Origin: Paraburkholderia sp.
GTDB taxonomy: Bacteria; Pseudomonadota; Gammaproteobacteria; Burkholderiales; Burkholderiaceae
Reading direction: 5' to 3'
NCBI RefSeq assembly: GCF_028283785.1
Contig: NZ_JAPWKB010000013.1
Location: forward strand, 310,001 to 374,000
Length of the DNA: 64,000 bases
In this document: positions 17,289 to 26,342 of the stretch, in pieces
Layout: the number at the start of each line of letters is the position of its first letter
Numbering within the stretch: the stretch's first letter is position 1
Program-made: the position numbers and the translations under genes
The notes under the pieces: generated by a model
What the model saw: only the letters and a program-made list of their open reading frames with translations
Databases searched by the model: none
Told to the model about the DNA's origin: nothing

Positions 17289-17651
17289 CTACGTCGGCAT
17301 TCCGATGATCCCGACCGCGCGTTCGAGCGATGTGCGCTGACGGCAGGTCGGGGAATCGGCGAGAACGGCGGCCATGAACTCGATGGCGAGATTGGCGCAG
17401 TCTTCGTGCAACTGCGTAACGTAGCCAGAGGATTTGCCGGCCATCCGAGCCAGTTGCGCTTTGCTGGCGGCATCCAGCCAGCGACCGGATTCGCGATCGT
17501 CTTTTCCGATGACGAGGGCAGGGGTGTCGCCAGAAATCCAGACCTGGGTGGTCAGGACGTCGTAAACCGGAGCCAGGCGCGGGCGAATGACATCGTCGTA
17601 GACGAGACCACCTCGCGCATAACGCTGATGCTGCGAGCGGACACGAAAACA
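17289..17651 (-). pseudogene. Open frame without start codon, possible broken gene
   Basis: This minus-strand frame is open for 120 codons and reads like a real protein (GGLVYDDVIRPRLAPVYDVL, then DDRESGRWLDAASKAQLARM, ending ERAVGIIGMPT). It has no ATG, GTG or TTG before the methionine of ARMAG, which would leave only 51 residues. It is in the same frame as the 104-residue gene upstream and is separated from it only by TGA-TCT-TGA. Either the two were once one gene of about 225 codons broken by stop mutations, or the second uses a non-standard start, or there is a base error. The function is unknown. Confidence 0.4.
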
Positions 17652-17657
17652 TCAAGA

Positions 17658-17972
17658 TCACAGTTCATCCGCGACGGCCTTCGTGCGCAGGCGTGCAATA
17701 CGCGCGCGCTCTTCCGCCATCAGCGCTTTGAGCAATGGCCGATGCGTCGGACCGCTGCGCGTCGCCGGATTCATGTCGCCGTCCGGCAGCGCGCGCGGCA
17801 ACGCTGCGAGCGGTTTCAAAACGGGGACGACGCGACGGGTGGGCTGCCGTTCGCGCTCGGCTCGCATCAGATCCTTGAGACGCGGCCTTTCCGGTCGCGG
17901 TTCCGTCGCTTGCACCGGCTCTGGAGCAAACGTGAGGCCGACCGTCGCCATCATTGGTTTTTGCTGATCCAT
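17658..17972 (-). CDS. Small hypothetical protein
   Basis: A 104-residue soluble protein, rich in Arg, Pro and Ala, without signal peptide. It has two similar short segments, RPRLKDLMRAERER and HRPLLKALMAEERAR, so it looks like an internally repeated linear motif of about 15 residues flanking a proline-rich linker. The start at 17972 is chosen because AGGGAG lies seven bases upstream; an in-frame upstream start at 17996 is less likely. The reading frame continues after TGA-TCT-TGA into another open stretch (see 17289-17651). I do not recognise the family. Confidence 0.6.
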   Translation of the reverse strand: MDQQKPMMATVGLTFAPEPVQATEPRPERPRLKDLMRAERERQPTRRVVPVLKPLAALPRALPDGDMNPATRSGPTHRPLLKALMAEERARIARLRTKAVADEL

Positions 17973-18330
17973 TTTGCAACTCCCTGTAAGCGGCACGCCG
18001 CCAGATCAATGCCAATATTTTCCGGCCTCACCCCGGAATGTCGATTTTTTTCACATCGAAACAGTAGCTGCATTCTGCCCAACCCAAGCCCAACTCACCC
18101 CGATCCTCCCCGCCAAAAGAAACTTACACCCCATTACCCCGCGACTCCGAATGTTGCTACCTTGCAACGTCGTGTTTCACGCAAACGTTTTTCTGAAATT
18201 AGTTGGGACGGAATGACAAGATACTTCGACGCACACCGGTAAGTTTCGTCCTTGGCACGTCGCCGCCGCGGCATGGCTTGCGCCAGACGAGCGTCATCGA
18301 CATCAAAAAAAGATATTTCCCGGGGTTTCA
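17973..18330. other. 358-bp divergent upstream region of the autotransporter
   Basis: The plus strand is strongly C-rich and G-poor around 18075-18150, followed by AT-rich DNA near 18185-18230 that probably holds the autotransporter promoter. No gene is supported here. Confidence 0.4.
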
Positions 18331-21300
18331 ATGAATCACGTTTATCGGATTGTCTGGAGCGCCAGCGCGGGCGCTTTCCAGGTCGTTTCGGAGTTGGCGC
18401 AGTCGAACGGCGCGAAAAGCGGGACGACCCGCAAGCGCCGACGCTCGATGCCGGCCGTCAACGTATTTGCGACTGCGGCCGTGTTGGCGGCGATGTCGAA
18501 CGCGGCCAGCGCGGCGACCATCGCGGGGACCATCGGCAGTTCGACGCTCGATCTCGGCGTGCTCAGCCAGAGCCTTCCCGACTGGATCTGGACCGGCGTC
18601 GATTTGGCGGTGGCATCGGGCGCGACAGTCACCGCGGCCAGTCAGTACGGCGCGGTCATCCAGATCAACGGCGTGATCGGCACGCTCTCGAATGCCGGCA
18701 CCCTGTCCGGTGGCACGACGGGCGTCATGCTGACCGGCAGCGCCGCTTCGCTGGACAATAGCAGCACCGGTCTGATCACGGGTACCGACTTCGGAGTCGA
18801 TAACATCGGGTCGATCGCTTCGATTACCAATGACGGGACCATCAGCACAACCGGGCCGGTCACGCACGCCATCTTTAACACCGGCACGATCGGTGAGATA
18901 ACGAACAACGGGCTGCTGTCCGCCCCGAGCGGGATCTACAACCAGGCCACGATCGGCTCGATCACGAACACCGGCACGATCATCGCTTCGGTTTTCAACG
19001 GCATCGGGAACCTCGCTTCAATCGGGTCGGTGGATAACAGCGGCTATATCAGCGGCGCGACCGGCGCCGTCTGGAGCGAAAATACGATCGGCACGGTGAT
19101 CAATAGCGGCACGCTCTCGGGCGGTCCGGGTCTCTACAACACGGGAACGATCGATCTGATCGACAACAGCGGCCTCATCGCGGGCATCGCATCGGGTAGT
19201 TATCAGAACGGCGTCTACAACGGCGGCACGATCGGCACGTTGACCAATAGCGGTCTGATCACCGGGAACACGGCCGTTCACAACACGGGCACGATCGGCA
19301 CGCTGATCAACAACGGTACGATTTCCGGTTCGTACGCGATCACCAACGATGGCACGATCGGCACGCTGACCAATAGCGGCACGATCGACGGCGGCGCTGC
19401 CGGTATCTCGGTCGCCGGCACGATCGGGTCGATGGTCAACAACGGCACCATTCACGCCACTGCCGTCGGGATCGCGAACAGTGGCACCATCGGTTCGCTG
19501 TCGAACGCGGGCACGCTGAGCGCCGCCGCTATCGGCATCGACCAGCTCGGCACGATCGCCACCCTGACCAATAGCGGGCTGATCAGCGGTTCGAACATCG
19601 GCATCTACAATTTCGGGACGATTGGCGCGGTCACCAATAGCGGCCTGATCAGCAGTGTCGACTATGCGATTTTCAACTACCTGTCCGGCTCGATCGGCAC
19701 GATCGTCAACTCCGGCACGATCGCCGGCGCGATCGTCAACGATGCGTCGAGCGACCTGAACATCGACGGCGCAACCGGGTCGGCGTCCGGCACGCTGACG
19801 GGTTATAACGACACCGTCGGTACGATCACCAATACGCGGTCGGACGTGATCTTCGGCACGGGCAATCTGCTGCTGAACGACGACATCAATCTCGGCACGA
19901 CCGCGCACACGGTCTACAACACCGGCTCGACGCTCGAAGTCGATACCGTGCTGACCATCACCGGCAACTACAGCCAGAGCGCCGCGGCGACCTTGCTGAT
20001 CGGCGTCACGAGCGGCGCGATCGTCACCGGCAGCCTGACCGATTCCGGCTACGGCCGCTTGATCGTGACGGGCGACGCGACGATCGCGGCGGGTTCGTCG
20101 GTCAGCCTGAAGAGCACGACGGGGGGCTATGCATTCGCCGCCGGCCAGCGCTTCGTGGTGGTCGATGCGACCGGCAGCGGCACCCACTACAACGCCACCG
20201 CGCTGAATTACGCCGTGCTCGGCTACACGGGTTCCGTGACCGGCACGTCGGTGACGACCAGCGGCCATACCGATCTCGTGCTGACGCTCGGCACCATCGC
20301 GGCCAGCACGGGCGACACGACCACGACGACGGACAGCTCCGGCACCACGGGAACGACCAGCGGCAGCGGCACGACCACGACGACCGTCGCGCCGACCACG
20401 TCCAATGCACGCAACGCGATCAACGGTCTGCGCAGCTATACCGGCGTGTCGGATGCGGCGCTGCTGAACCTCTACAACGCAGGCGTCGCGCTGCAGACGT
20501 ACGGCAATGTCGCGAGCGTCAACCGTGCGGGCGCGCAACTCGCGCCGATTTCGCAGGCGGCCACCGCTCAGGCGGCCGCAGCGTCGACGGATACCGTGCT
20601 CGATATCGTCTCGACTCACCTCGACGGCATTCGCCTCGCGCAAAACGAAAGCGCGAGCGGCGTCTCGACCGGTGAAGGGACGCTGGCCAACGGCGTGTGG
20701 GGCCAGGTGTTCGGCGGTCATGCGAGCCGCAGCGAGAGCAGCAGCGTCGACGGGTACAGCGCGAATTTCGCGGGGATGATGTTCGGCGTGGATCGCGCGG
20801 TCAGCGATCGATGGCGCGCGGGCGGCGTGTTCAGCTATAGCAACGGCGCAATCAACAACACGGGCGACACCGCAGGCGACACGACCCGTGTGAACTCGTA
20901 CGGCTTGCTCGGCTACGGCAGCTACACGGCGAACCGCTGGTATGCGAATGTTTCGGCAGGCGCGGTGATGCAGCGTTACGACTCGACCCGTCAGGTCGAT
21001 TTCACCGGCTTCTCGGGTAGCACCGGCGCGAGCTTCGGTGGCGCGCAGTATGTGATCCGCGCCGAAGCGGGCATGCCGCTCAATGTCGGTCCGATGGTCG
21101 TCACGCCGTTAGCGGCATTGACGTACAGCTATCTGCACCAGAACAGCTATACGGAAAATGGCGGCAACGGTGCGGCGCTGGCGGTCGGTGCGGCGCACGC
21201 GACATCGGTGCGAAGCGACCTGGGCGCAAAGCTGTCGCGCGATTTCACGACATCGTATGGCGTGGTGGTGCCGGATCTGACGCTCGCGTGGCGTCACGAA

Positions 21301-21528
21301 TACGACAACACGCGCACCTCGACGGCGGCGAGCTACGCGGCCGACCCGACGGGCGCGACCAGCTTCACGACGCTCGGTTCGTCGCCGGTCACGAACCTCG
21401 CCGATCTGTCCGTCGGCGCGACGTTGCTGCGTGCCAGCAACCTGAGCCTGACCGTGCGCTACGAAGTCCAGGCGGGCAAGGGGTATGTCTCGCAAGCGGG
21501 TTCGCTGAAGCTGCGTCAGTTGTTCTGA
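18331..21528 (+). CDS. ESPR-type autotransporter with repetitive beta-helix passenger
   Basis: A 1065-residue type Va autotransporter. Residues 1-24 are an extended signal peptide region (MNHVYRIVWSASAGAFQVVS), followed by a basic stretch and a signal peptide ending at SNAASA (about residue 62). The passenger, residues about 63-520, is built from repeats of 21-22 residues of the form GTIGTLTNSGTI followed by about ten variable residues; this should fold as a beta-helix on the cell surface. A second part to about 660 is followed by a Thr/Ser/Gly-rich linker (near 670-690). The outer-membrane beta-barrel occupies the last 290 residues and ends in Phe (LKLRQLF), as required for barrel assembly. 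No protease triad was seen. Probably an adhesin. Confidence 0.93.
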   Translation: MNHVYRIVWSASAGAFQVVSELAQSNGAKSGTTRKRRRSMPAVNVFATAAVLAAMSNAASAATIAGTIGSSTLDLGVLSQSLPDWIWTGVDLAVASGATVTAASQYGAVIQINGVIGTLSNAGTLSGGTTGVMLTGSAASLDNSSTGLITGTDFGVDNIGSIASITNDGTISTTGPVTHAIFNTGTIGEITNNGLLSAPSGIYNQATIGSITNTGTIIASVFNGIGNLASIGSVDNSGYISGATGAVWSENTIGTVINSGTLSGGPGLYNTGTIDLIDNSGLIAGIASGSYQNGVYNGGTIGTLTNSGLITGNTAVHNTGTIGTLINNGTISGSYAITNDGTIGTLTNSGTIDGGAAGISVAGTIGSMVNNGTIHATAVGIANSGTIGSLSNAGTLSAAAIGIDQLGTIATLTNSGLISGSNIGIYNFGTIGAVTNSGLISSVDYAIFNYLSGSIGTIVNSGTIAGAIVNDASSDLNIDGATGSASGTLTGYNDTVGTITNTRSDVIFGTGNLLLNDDINLGTTAHTVYNTGSTLEVDTVLTITGNYSQSAAATLLIGVTSGAIVTGSLTDSGYGRLIVTGDATIAAGSSVSLKSTTGGYAFAAGQRFVVVDATGSGTHYNATALNYAVLGYTGSVTGTSVTTSGHTDLVLTLGTIAASTGDTTTTTDSSGTTGTTSGSGTTTTTVAPTTSNARNAINGLRSYTGVSDAALLNLYNAGVALQTYGNVASVNRAGAQLAPISQAATAQAAAASTDTVLDIVSTHLDGIRLAQNESASGVSTGEGTLANGVWGQVFGGHASRSESSSVDGYSANFAGMMFGVDRAVSDRWRAGGVFSYSNGAINNTGDTAGDTTRVNSYGLLGYGSYTANRWYANVSAGAVMQRYDSTRQVDFTGFSGSTGASFGGAQYVIRAEAGMPLNVGPMVVTPLAALTYSYLHQNSYTENGGNGAALAVGAAHATSVRSDLGAKLSRDFTTSYGVVVPDLTLAWRHEYDNTRTSTAASYAADPTGATSFTTLGSSPVTNLADLSVGATLLRASNLSLTVRYEVQAGKGYVSQAGSLKLRQLF
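18790..19740 (+). repeat. About 15 tandem degenerate repeats of 63-66 bp in the passenger
   Basis: The unit encodes GTIGTLTNSG-like cores, with the DNA core ATCGGCACG recurring many times in phase. Divergence between units is modest, so slippage and length variation between strains are plausible. Confidence 0.75.
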
Positions 21529-21642
21529 GCGAAGGTGGCCGCACACGCGGCTACCTGAGCGGATGCACGGTTGTTCCGGTACGCGCGATTTTTCTCGTTA
21601 TCGCGCGTACCATTGCTGGAATTACGTTTCAAGGAAGTTCGC

Positions 21643-23736
21643 ATGTCGCAGGCTACTCCTCCCGGCACCATGACCATCGTCGAAGCGCTCCAGCGTGCAC
21701 ACGCGCACTGGACCGCAGGACAGGCGCCCCAGGCCGAACAGCTCTGCCGGCGGGTGCTCGCAGCAGCGCCCGGGCATCCCGACGCGCTCCATCTGCTCGG
21801 GCTCATGGCGCACGCATACGACAAGCTCGATATCGCGATCGACTGTCTGCGTCAGGCGTGCGAATCGCCGCTGGCGCCGGCCATCTATTCGAGCAATCTC
21901 GCGGAAATGTATCGTCAGCGAGGGTTGCTCGCGGAAGGCGAGGTCGCCGCGCGCCGCGCGGTCACGATGCAACCCGACCTCGTGTCCGGCTGGACCAATC
22001 TCGGCATCCTGTTGCAGGAGTCCGGCCGGTTCGACGACAGCCGCGAGTGTCTGGAGCGCGTCGTCGCGCTGCAGCCCGAGATGCCTGCTGCGCATAACAA
22101 CCTCGCCAACACGTATCGCCGTCTGGGTCGTCTGGACACGGCGGAGACGCACTATCGCGAGGCGCTCGCGCTGAAGCCCGACTACGCCGAAGCCCACAGC
22201 AATCTCGCGTTCCTGCTGTCGGCAAAAGGACGCTATGACGACGCCGCTGCCGCGGCTCAGACCGCGATCGGCCTGAATCCGCGCCTCGCGGATGCGTATC
22301 TGAATCTGGCGGAAACCGAAGCGGCGCGTCATCGATACGACGCCGCGCTGCGCGCGCTGAACAGCTTGCGCGGTTTCGCGCCGCAGCATCCGGCCGCGCT
22401 CGCCGCGCTGTCGAAAGTGCTCAGGAAAACCGAGCGGTTCGATGAATCGCTGGTGCTGGCGCGCCAGGCGGTCGCCGCCGCGCCGCAGAGCGCCGACGCG
22501 CATCACGCGCTCGGCGGCGTGTTGCAATCGCTCGGCAATACCGAAGAGGCGCTGGCGTCGTACGAACGCGCGGCAAGCCTGCCGGGTGCCGTCGCCGAAG
22601 AAGCGATGACCGGTCGCGCGGCGCTGCTGCTCGAAGCGGGCCGCAAGGACGAAGCGCTGGCCGCATTCGATGCCGCGCTCGCGGCGTTTCCCCGTTCGGC
22701 GCAGGCACTGGCCGGTCGCGCGGACGTCCGCAAGTACCAGGCCGGCGACCCGGATTTCGCCGCGCTCGAAGCGATGCTGGCCGACGGCGAGCATCGTCCG
22801 TTGCCGGACCGACTCACCGTGCATTTCGCATTGGCCAAGGCGTATCTGGACGTCGGCGACAACGCGAAAGCGTTCGAACATCTCGACGCCGGCAACCGCC
22901 AGAAACGCGCGACCTTCGACTACGACAGCGCCGCGACCAGCCGCTGGACCCAGCGCATCGCCGATATCTTCACGCCCGAGCTGTACGCGCGGATGAAGGG
23001 CAGCGGGGCGGCTTCGGATCTGCCGGTTTTCATCATCGGCATGCCGCGCTCGGGGACCACGCTGATCGAGCAGATCATCGCGTCCCATCCCCAGGTCACG
23101 GGGGCGGGCGAGTTATCGGCGATGCGTCATGTGATCGACGCGCGCGGTGCGTTTCCCGACTCGATCCAGTCCATCCAGCCCGACGATCTCGCCGCACTCG
23201 GCGAAGCGTATCTTCAGCGCGTGACGCCGCTGGCGGCCTCACGCGCGCGGCTGGTCGACAAGATGCCGGCGAACTTTTTGTACGCCGGGTTGATTCCGCT
23301 GATGCTGCCTGGCGCACGCATCATCCATGCGCGGCGCGACGCGGTCGATACGTGTCTGTCGTGTTATACGAAGCTGTTTGGCGGCGAGCAGCCGTTTACC
23401 TACGATCAAACCGAACTGGGCCAGTTCTATCAGGACTACCAGCGGCTGATGGCGCACTGGCGCACCGTGCTCCCCGCCGACCGGTTTATCGAGGTTGATT
23501 ACGAAGCCGTGATCGACGATGTCGAAGGCGAGGCGCGCCGGATGATCGCGTTCCTCGGCCTGCCGTGGGACGACGCGTGCCTGAAGTTTCACGAAAATCG
23601 CCGCGTGGTGCGCACGGCCAGCGTGAACCAGGTTCGCCAGCCGATCTACACGACGTCGCGGGGACGCTGGCGCAAGCATGCGGACCATCTCGGTCCGTTG
23701 CTCGACGCGCTCGGCGTCGATCGAAACCCGGCTTGA
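21643..23736 (+). CDS. TPR-containing sulfotransferase
   Basis: A 697-residue two-part protein. Residues about 5-400 are tandem tetratricopeptide repeats (for example PEMPAAHNNLANTYRRLGRL and PDYAEAHSNLAFLLSAKGRY), a protein-binding scaffold. Residues about 455-690 form a sulfotransferase domain; its PAPS 5-prime phosphosulfate loop is seen as IGMPRSGTTLIEQI (about 463-476), and the second PAPS segment near HARRDAVDTCLSCY. No signal peptide, so cytoplasmic. Sulfate would be moved from PAPS to a protein or carbohydrate acceptor. The start at 21643 is taken from where TPR homology begins, with AAGGAAG upstream. It lies 114 bp after the autotransporter gene, which makes that protein a possible acceptor, by inference only. 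Confidence 0.88.
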   Translation: MSQATPPGTMTIVEALQRAHAHWTAGQAPQAEQLCRRVLAAAPGHPDALHLLGLMAHAYDKLDIAIDCLRQACESPLAPAIYSSNLAEMYRQRGLLAEGEVAARRAVTMQPDLVSGWTNLGILLQESGRFDDSRECLERVVALQPEMPAAHNNLANTYRRLGRLDTAETHYREALALKPDYAEAHSNLAFLLSAKGRYDDAAAAAQTAIGLNPRLADAYLNLAETEAARHRYDAALRALNSLRGFAPQHPAALAALSKVLRKTERFDESLVLARQAVAAAPQSADAHHALGGVLQSLGNTEEALASYERAASLPGAVAEEAMTGRAALLLEAGRKDEALAAFDAALAAFPRSAQALAGRADVRKYQAGDPDFAALEAMLADGEHRPLPDRLTVHFALAKAYLDVGDNAKAFEHLDAGNRQKRATFDYDSAATSRWTQRIADIFTPELYARMKGSGAASDLPVFIIGMPRSGTTLIEQIIASHPQVTGAGELSAMRHVIDARGAFPDSIQSIQPDDLAALGEAYLQRVTPLAASRARLVDKMPANFLYAGLIPLMLPGARIIHARRDAVDTCLSCYTKLFGGEQPFTYDQTELGQFYQDYQRLMAHWRTVLPADRFIEVDYEAVIDDVEGEARRMIAFLGLPWDDACLKFHENRRVVRTASVNQVRQPIYTTSRGRWRKHADHLGPLLDALGVDRNPA

Positions 23737-23738
23737 TC

Positions 23739-24608
23739 CTAGCCGCCTTCGCGCGTGCAGGAAACCGGCATCGCCAGTAATTCGGGCCAGCGGCCGCTCC
23801 AGTCGCTGTAGTGCGTCAGGCCCGGAACCGTGATCGCGCGGGCGCACTGCCCGCCGGTGGCGGCCGCGAACCGATGGGCGACAGCGGGCGGCACGACGGT
23901 ATCGTCCGCTCCGCTGAAGTGGAGTTGCGGAATATCGGCGACGTCACGGGCGTGATCGATTGCGTTTTCGGAGTCGGGCATCGCGGACACGTGATGCAAC
24001 CGGTTCACGTATTCGTCGTCCAGATTGCCCGCGACCGTGCGGATCGACAGCACGTCGCGTCGCCGCGCGGCCACCAGCACCGCCAGTGCGCCGCCGCCTG
24101 AATAGCCGGTGATCGCAATTTGCTGCGACGGCACCCGCGCGGCGATCCGGTCGATCGCCACGTTCATCGCGGCCACGACTTCCGGCGCGTACCGCTTGCC
24201 GGTCCAGTAAGGCGTGCCGCAGCGCGGGTTCATCGCCATCGGCGTGAACTGGCACGGACGCGCCAGATACACCACGTTCGGTGCGGGATCGGCGGCGGCG
24301 AGCGTGAGGCCGAGCGCGTCGCGCGGCGTCGGATCGAGCGAAGGCTGCGTGCGTGTCACCCAGGCGAGTCCATCGCCTTCGATATAAATATCGACGGGCC
24401 GGTCCGGCCGCGTGATTCGCGAATAGGCGGTGAGCACGAACGTGCCGGTGTCGATCAACTCGCGCTGCATGCCGGCCGGTTGCGCGAGCGAATCGGCGTG
24501 CGCGGTACGGTCGAGCGACGCGCATCCCGACAGCGTCAGCGCGCCGCTCGCGGAGGCCGTCGACACCGCCAGCGCGACGATCCGCTTCAGACGAGCGGAT
24601 ACGTTCAT
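23739..24608 (-). CDS. Alpha/beta hydrolase-like lipoprotein
   Basis: A 289-residue putative lipoprotein with a lipobox (LTLSGCAS, Cys near 28) after a signal peptide. The alpha/beta-hydrolase fold is suggested by the nucleophile elbow GYSGGGAL (Ser near 153), a DD pair in FSGADDTVVPPAVAHRF as the acid region, and a late His in GLTHYSDW. It should act in the periplasm or at the outer membrane as an esterase or thioesterase; the substrate is unknown. The start overlaps the stop of the glycosyltransferase gene (ATGA at 24605-24608), so the two are translationally coupled. It converges on the TPR sulfotransferase with only two bases between stops. Confidence 0.78.
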   Translation of the reverse strand: MNVSARLKRIVALAVSTASASGALTLSGCASLDRTAHADSLAQPAGMQRELIDTGTFVLTAYSRITRPDRPVDIYIEGDGLAWVTRTQPSLDPTPRDALGLTLAAADPAPNVVYLARPCQFTPMAMNPRCGTPYWTGKRYAPEVVAAMNVAIDRIAARVPSQQIAITGYSGGGALAVLVAARRRDVLSIRTVAGNLDDEYVNRLHHVSAMPDSENAIDHARDVADIPQLHFSGADDTVVPPAVAHRFAAATGGQCARAITVPGLTHYSDWSGRWPELLAMPVSCTREGG

Positions 24609-25777
24609 CGCGCGGCCCGATCCTTCAACGCGTCGGTCATCGCCGAAATCACGTGATGCCAGTCGCCATATGCTTTTTGCCGGAACAGCCGGACGCCCGG
24701 ATACCACGGCGTGTCGTCGCGATCGAGCAGCCAGCGCCAGTCGGGCACCATCGGCAGCATCACCCACGCCGGACGGCCGAGCGCACCGGCCAGATGCACC
24801 GGCGACGAATCGACCGAAATCAGCAGATCGACCACGCACAGGATTGCCGCGGTGTCTTCGAAATCGACGATCTCATCGCTGAGCGACACGACCGACATGC
24901 CTTCGGGCGGGTTGGCCGCCTGCTCCGACGCCGGGCCTTTCTGGATCGCGACAAAGGTGGCGCCGGACGCGCCCAGCGGCGCGAGTTGGTCGAGGTGCAT
25001 CGAGCGGCGGGCGTCGTTCACGTGCGTGGGCCGTCCCGCCCACACCAGCGCGACCAGCGGACGCGGCAGATCCGCGAGCCGCCGACGCCATTTTTCGACG
25101 CGCTGCGGATCGGCCGACAGATACGGCATCGGGCCGGGCAGGTCGGACAGTGTCAGCCCCATCGCCATCGGCAGATCCATCAGCTCGCAATGCATGTCGA
25201 ACGGCGGAGGCAGATCGCCGCGCGCGACCAGATGGTCGTAACCGGTGGTGCGTGACGCGAGCGGCAACGCTTCGCGATTCACTTCGAAGATCACCTTCGC
25301 GCCGCTGCGTTCGCGCGCCCACGGCACCATTCGCATGAACTGGAAGGTGTCGCCGAAACCTTGTTCGTCGTGGATCAGCAGCGTCTTGCCGGGAATCGGG
25401 CGACCGTCCCAACGCGGCTTTTGCACGCGCCGGCCGATCGCGAACGTATGCGGCATCCCGTAACGGTGATGGTATTCGCGCCAGCCGCGCTCGAATTCGC
25501 CGTGCAACAGCAGCGTTTCAGCCAGATTGAACCGTTGCGTCAGGTCGCCGGGAACGGTCGCGACGATCATTTCCTGGATCATCCGCGTTTCGGCGATTTT
25601 GCCCTGCGGACGGATTGCGTCCACCAACAGTTGCCACAGCGGAATCGGGCCGCTGCCCGACGCGAGATGCGGGCGGATCAGCGCTTCGGCTTGCGCATGA
25701 TGGCCTGCCGCGATCAATGCGCGAACCTGCTTCTCGAAGGCTGCGAAGGGAGTGGGTTCGACGTGTCCGTGGGTCAT
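24605..25777 (-). CDS. TPR/glycosyltransferase family 9-like protein
   Basis: A 390-residue cytoplasmic protein. The first 130 residues are helical and TPR-like (AETLLLHGEFERGWREYHHR); the second half resembles heptosyltransferase-type GT9 proteins, with GKTLLIHDEQGFGDTFQFMR for the first Rossmann unit, LVALVWAGRPTH at the inter-domain strand, and CVVDLLISVDSSPVHLAGALGRPAWVMLP as the donor-binding signature. Tandem TPR plus this domain is common in bacterial protein O-glycosylation contexts. The four-Cys iron finger of TibC-type autotransporter heptosyltransferases is absent. The start at 25777 is chosen by homology; it has a weak ribosome binding site and could lie further upstream. Confidence 0.8.
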   Translation of the reverse strand: MTHGHVEPTPFAAFEKQVRALIAAGHHAQAEALIRPHLASGSGPIPLWQLLVDAIRPQGKIAETRMIQEMIVATVPGDLTQRFNLAETLLLHGEFERGWREYHHRYGMPHTFAIGRRVQKPRWDGRPIPGKTLLIHDEQGFGDTFQFMRMVPWARERSGAKVIFEVNREALPLASRTTGYDHLVARGDLPPPFDMHCELMDLPMAMGLTLSDLPGPMPYLSADPQRVEKWRRRLADLPRPLVALVWAGRPTHVNDARRSMHLDQLAPLGASGATFVAIQKGPASEQAANPPEGMSVVSLSDEIVDFEDTAAILCVVDLLISVDSSPVHLAGALGRPAWVMLPMVPDWRWLLDRDDTPWYPGVRLFRQKAYGDWHHVISAMTDALKDRAAR

Positions 25778-26054
25778 CTGGATAGCATGCAATGCGCGCG
25801 AGGTTCTGGTTCGAACCGGTTCGCTCGAAGCAGGCAATCTTACTGTGAGTTGGGTGCGGTTTGGTACGACGTCAGCGGCACAGGCTTACGAAATGTTCTG
25901 GATTCGCCCCACGCAGCCGAAAATCCCGGTTCCGTCTGGAAATAATTGCGGCGAGGGCTAAATTCCGTCCGGGTTCTTCCGTTGACCAGTTATATCGCGG
26001 TCATCGGCACCGCGAGCGACAGCGCCAAAAGCGCGTTAACCGGTGGAGGAAATC

Positions 26055-26228
26055 ATGGACGTACGTCAGATGGCTGCGCAGTGGAGCGACTTGCAGGCCC
26101 AAGCGGCGGACGCGGAGCAATTTCAGCGCGATACGGAAAAAGCGTACATGCTTCGCGCGGAAGCGGTCGGTGTGGAGAAACAGCTGAAGGCCGCGGGTTA
26201 CGATCTGCATTCGCTCGTGGTGCTTTGA
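26055..26228 (+). CDS. 57-residue hypothetical protein
   Basis: A short soluble protein with an excellent ribosome binding site (GGAGGA, four bases before the ATG). It is predicted to be a single long helix or helical hairpin with coiled-coil character (MAAQWSDLQAQAADAEQFQR, then EAVGVEKQLKAAGYDLHSL). The family is not recognised. It is isolated between a minus-strand glycosyltransferase and the minus-strand regulator, and is followed by a hairpin. Confidence 0.6.
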   Translation: MDVRQMAAQWSDLQAQAADAEQFQRDTEKAYMLRAEAVGVEKQLKAAGYDLHSLVVL

Positions 26229-26240
26229 GGGGCCGGAAAA

Positions 26241-26267
26241 GCCCGGTCAACGGTTGCACGACCGGGC
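26241..26267. terminator. Hairpin after the 57-residue gene
   Basis: GCCCGGTC pairs with GACCGGGC around an eleven-base loop, 12 bases after the stop. No T-run follows, so it is a weak terminator candidate serving the converging gene pair. Confidence 0.4.
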
Positions 26268-26342
26268 GGATAACGACGCGGATCGCCGGGCCGGTTGCGG
26301 ATGTCGGTGCATGTATCCGCATTCGCCCAGCCGGGGGCACCG

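Noticed and set aside
17241..18242. Plus-strand 333-codon frame
   Set aside because: Arg/Phe/His-rich composition and opposite a protein-like minus-strand frame; no ribosome binding site or domain.
19018..20721. Long minus-strand frame of 567 codons within the autotransporter
   Set aside because: It is Arg/Asp/Val-rich with no start signal; it mirrors the repetitive passenger on the other strand, which has a clear signal peptide and barrel.
24605..25777. TibC-type autotransporter heptosyltransferase
   Set aside because: The TPR/GT9-like protein has only two cysteines and lacks the four-Cys iron finger that marks the TibC group.
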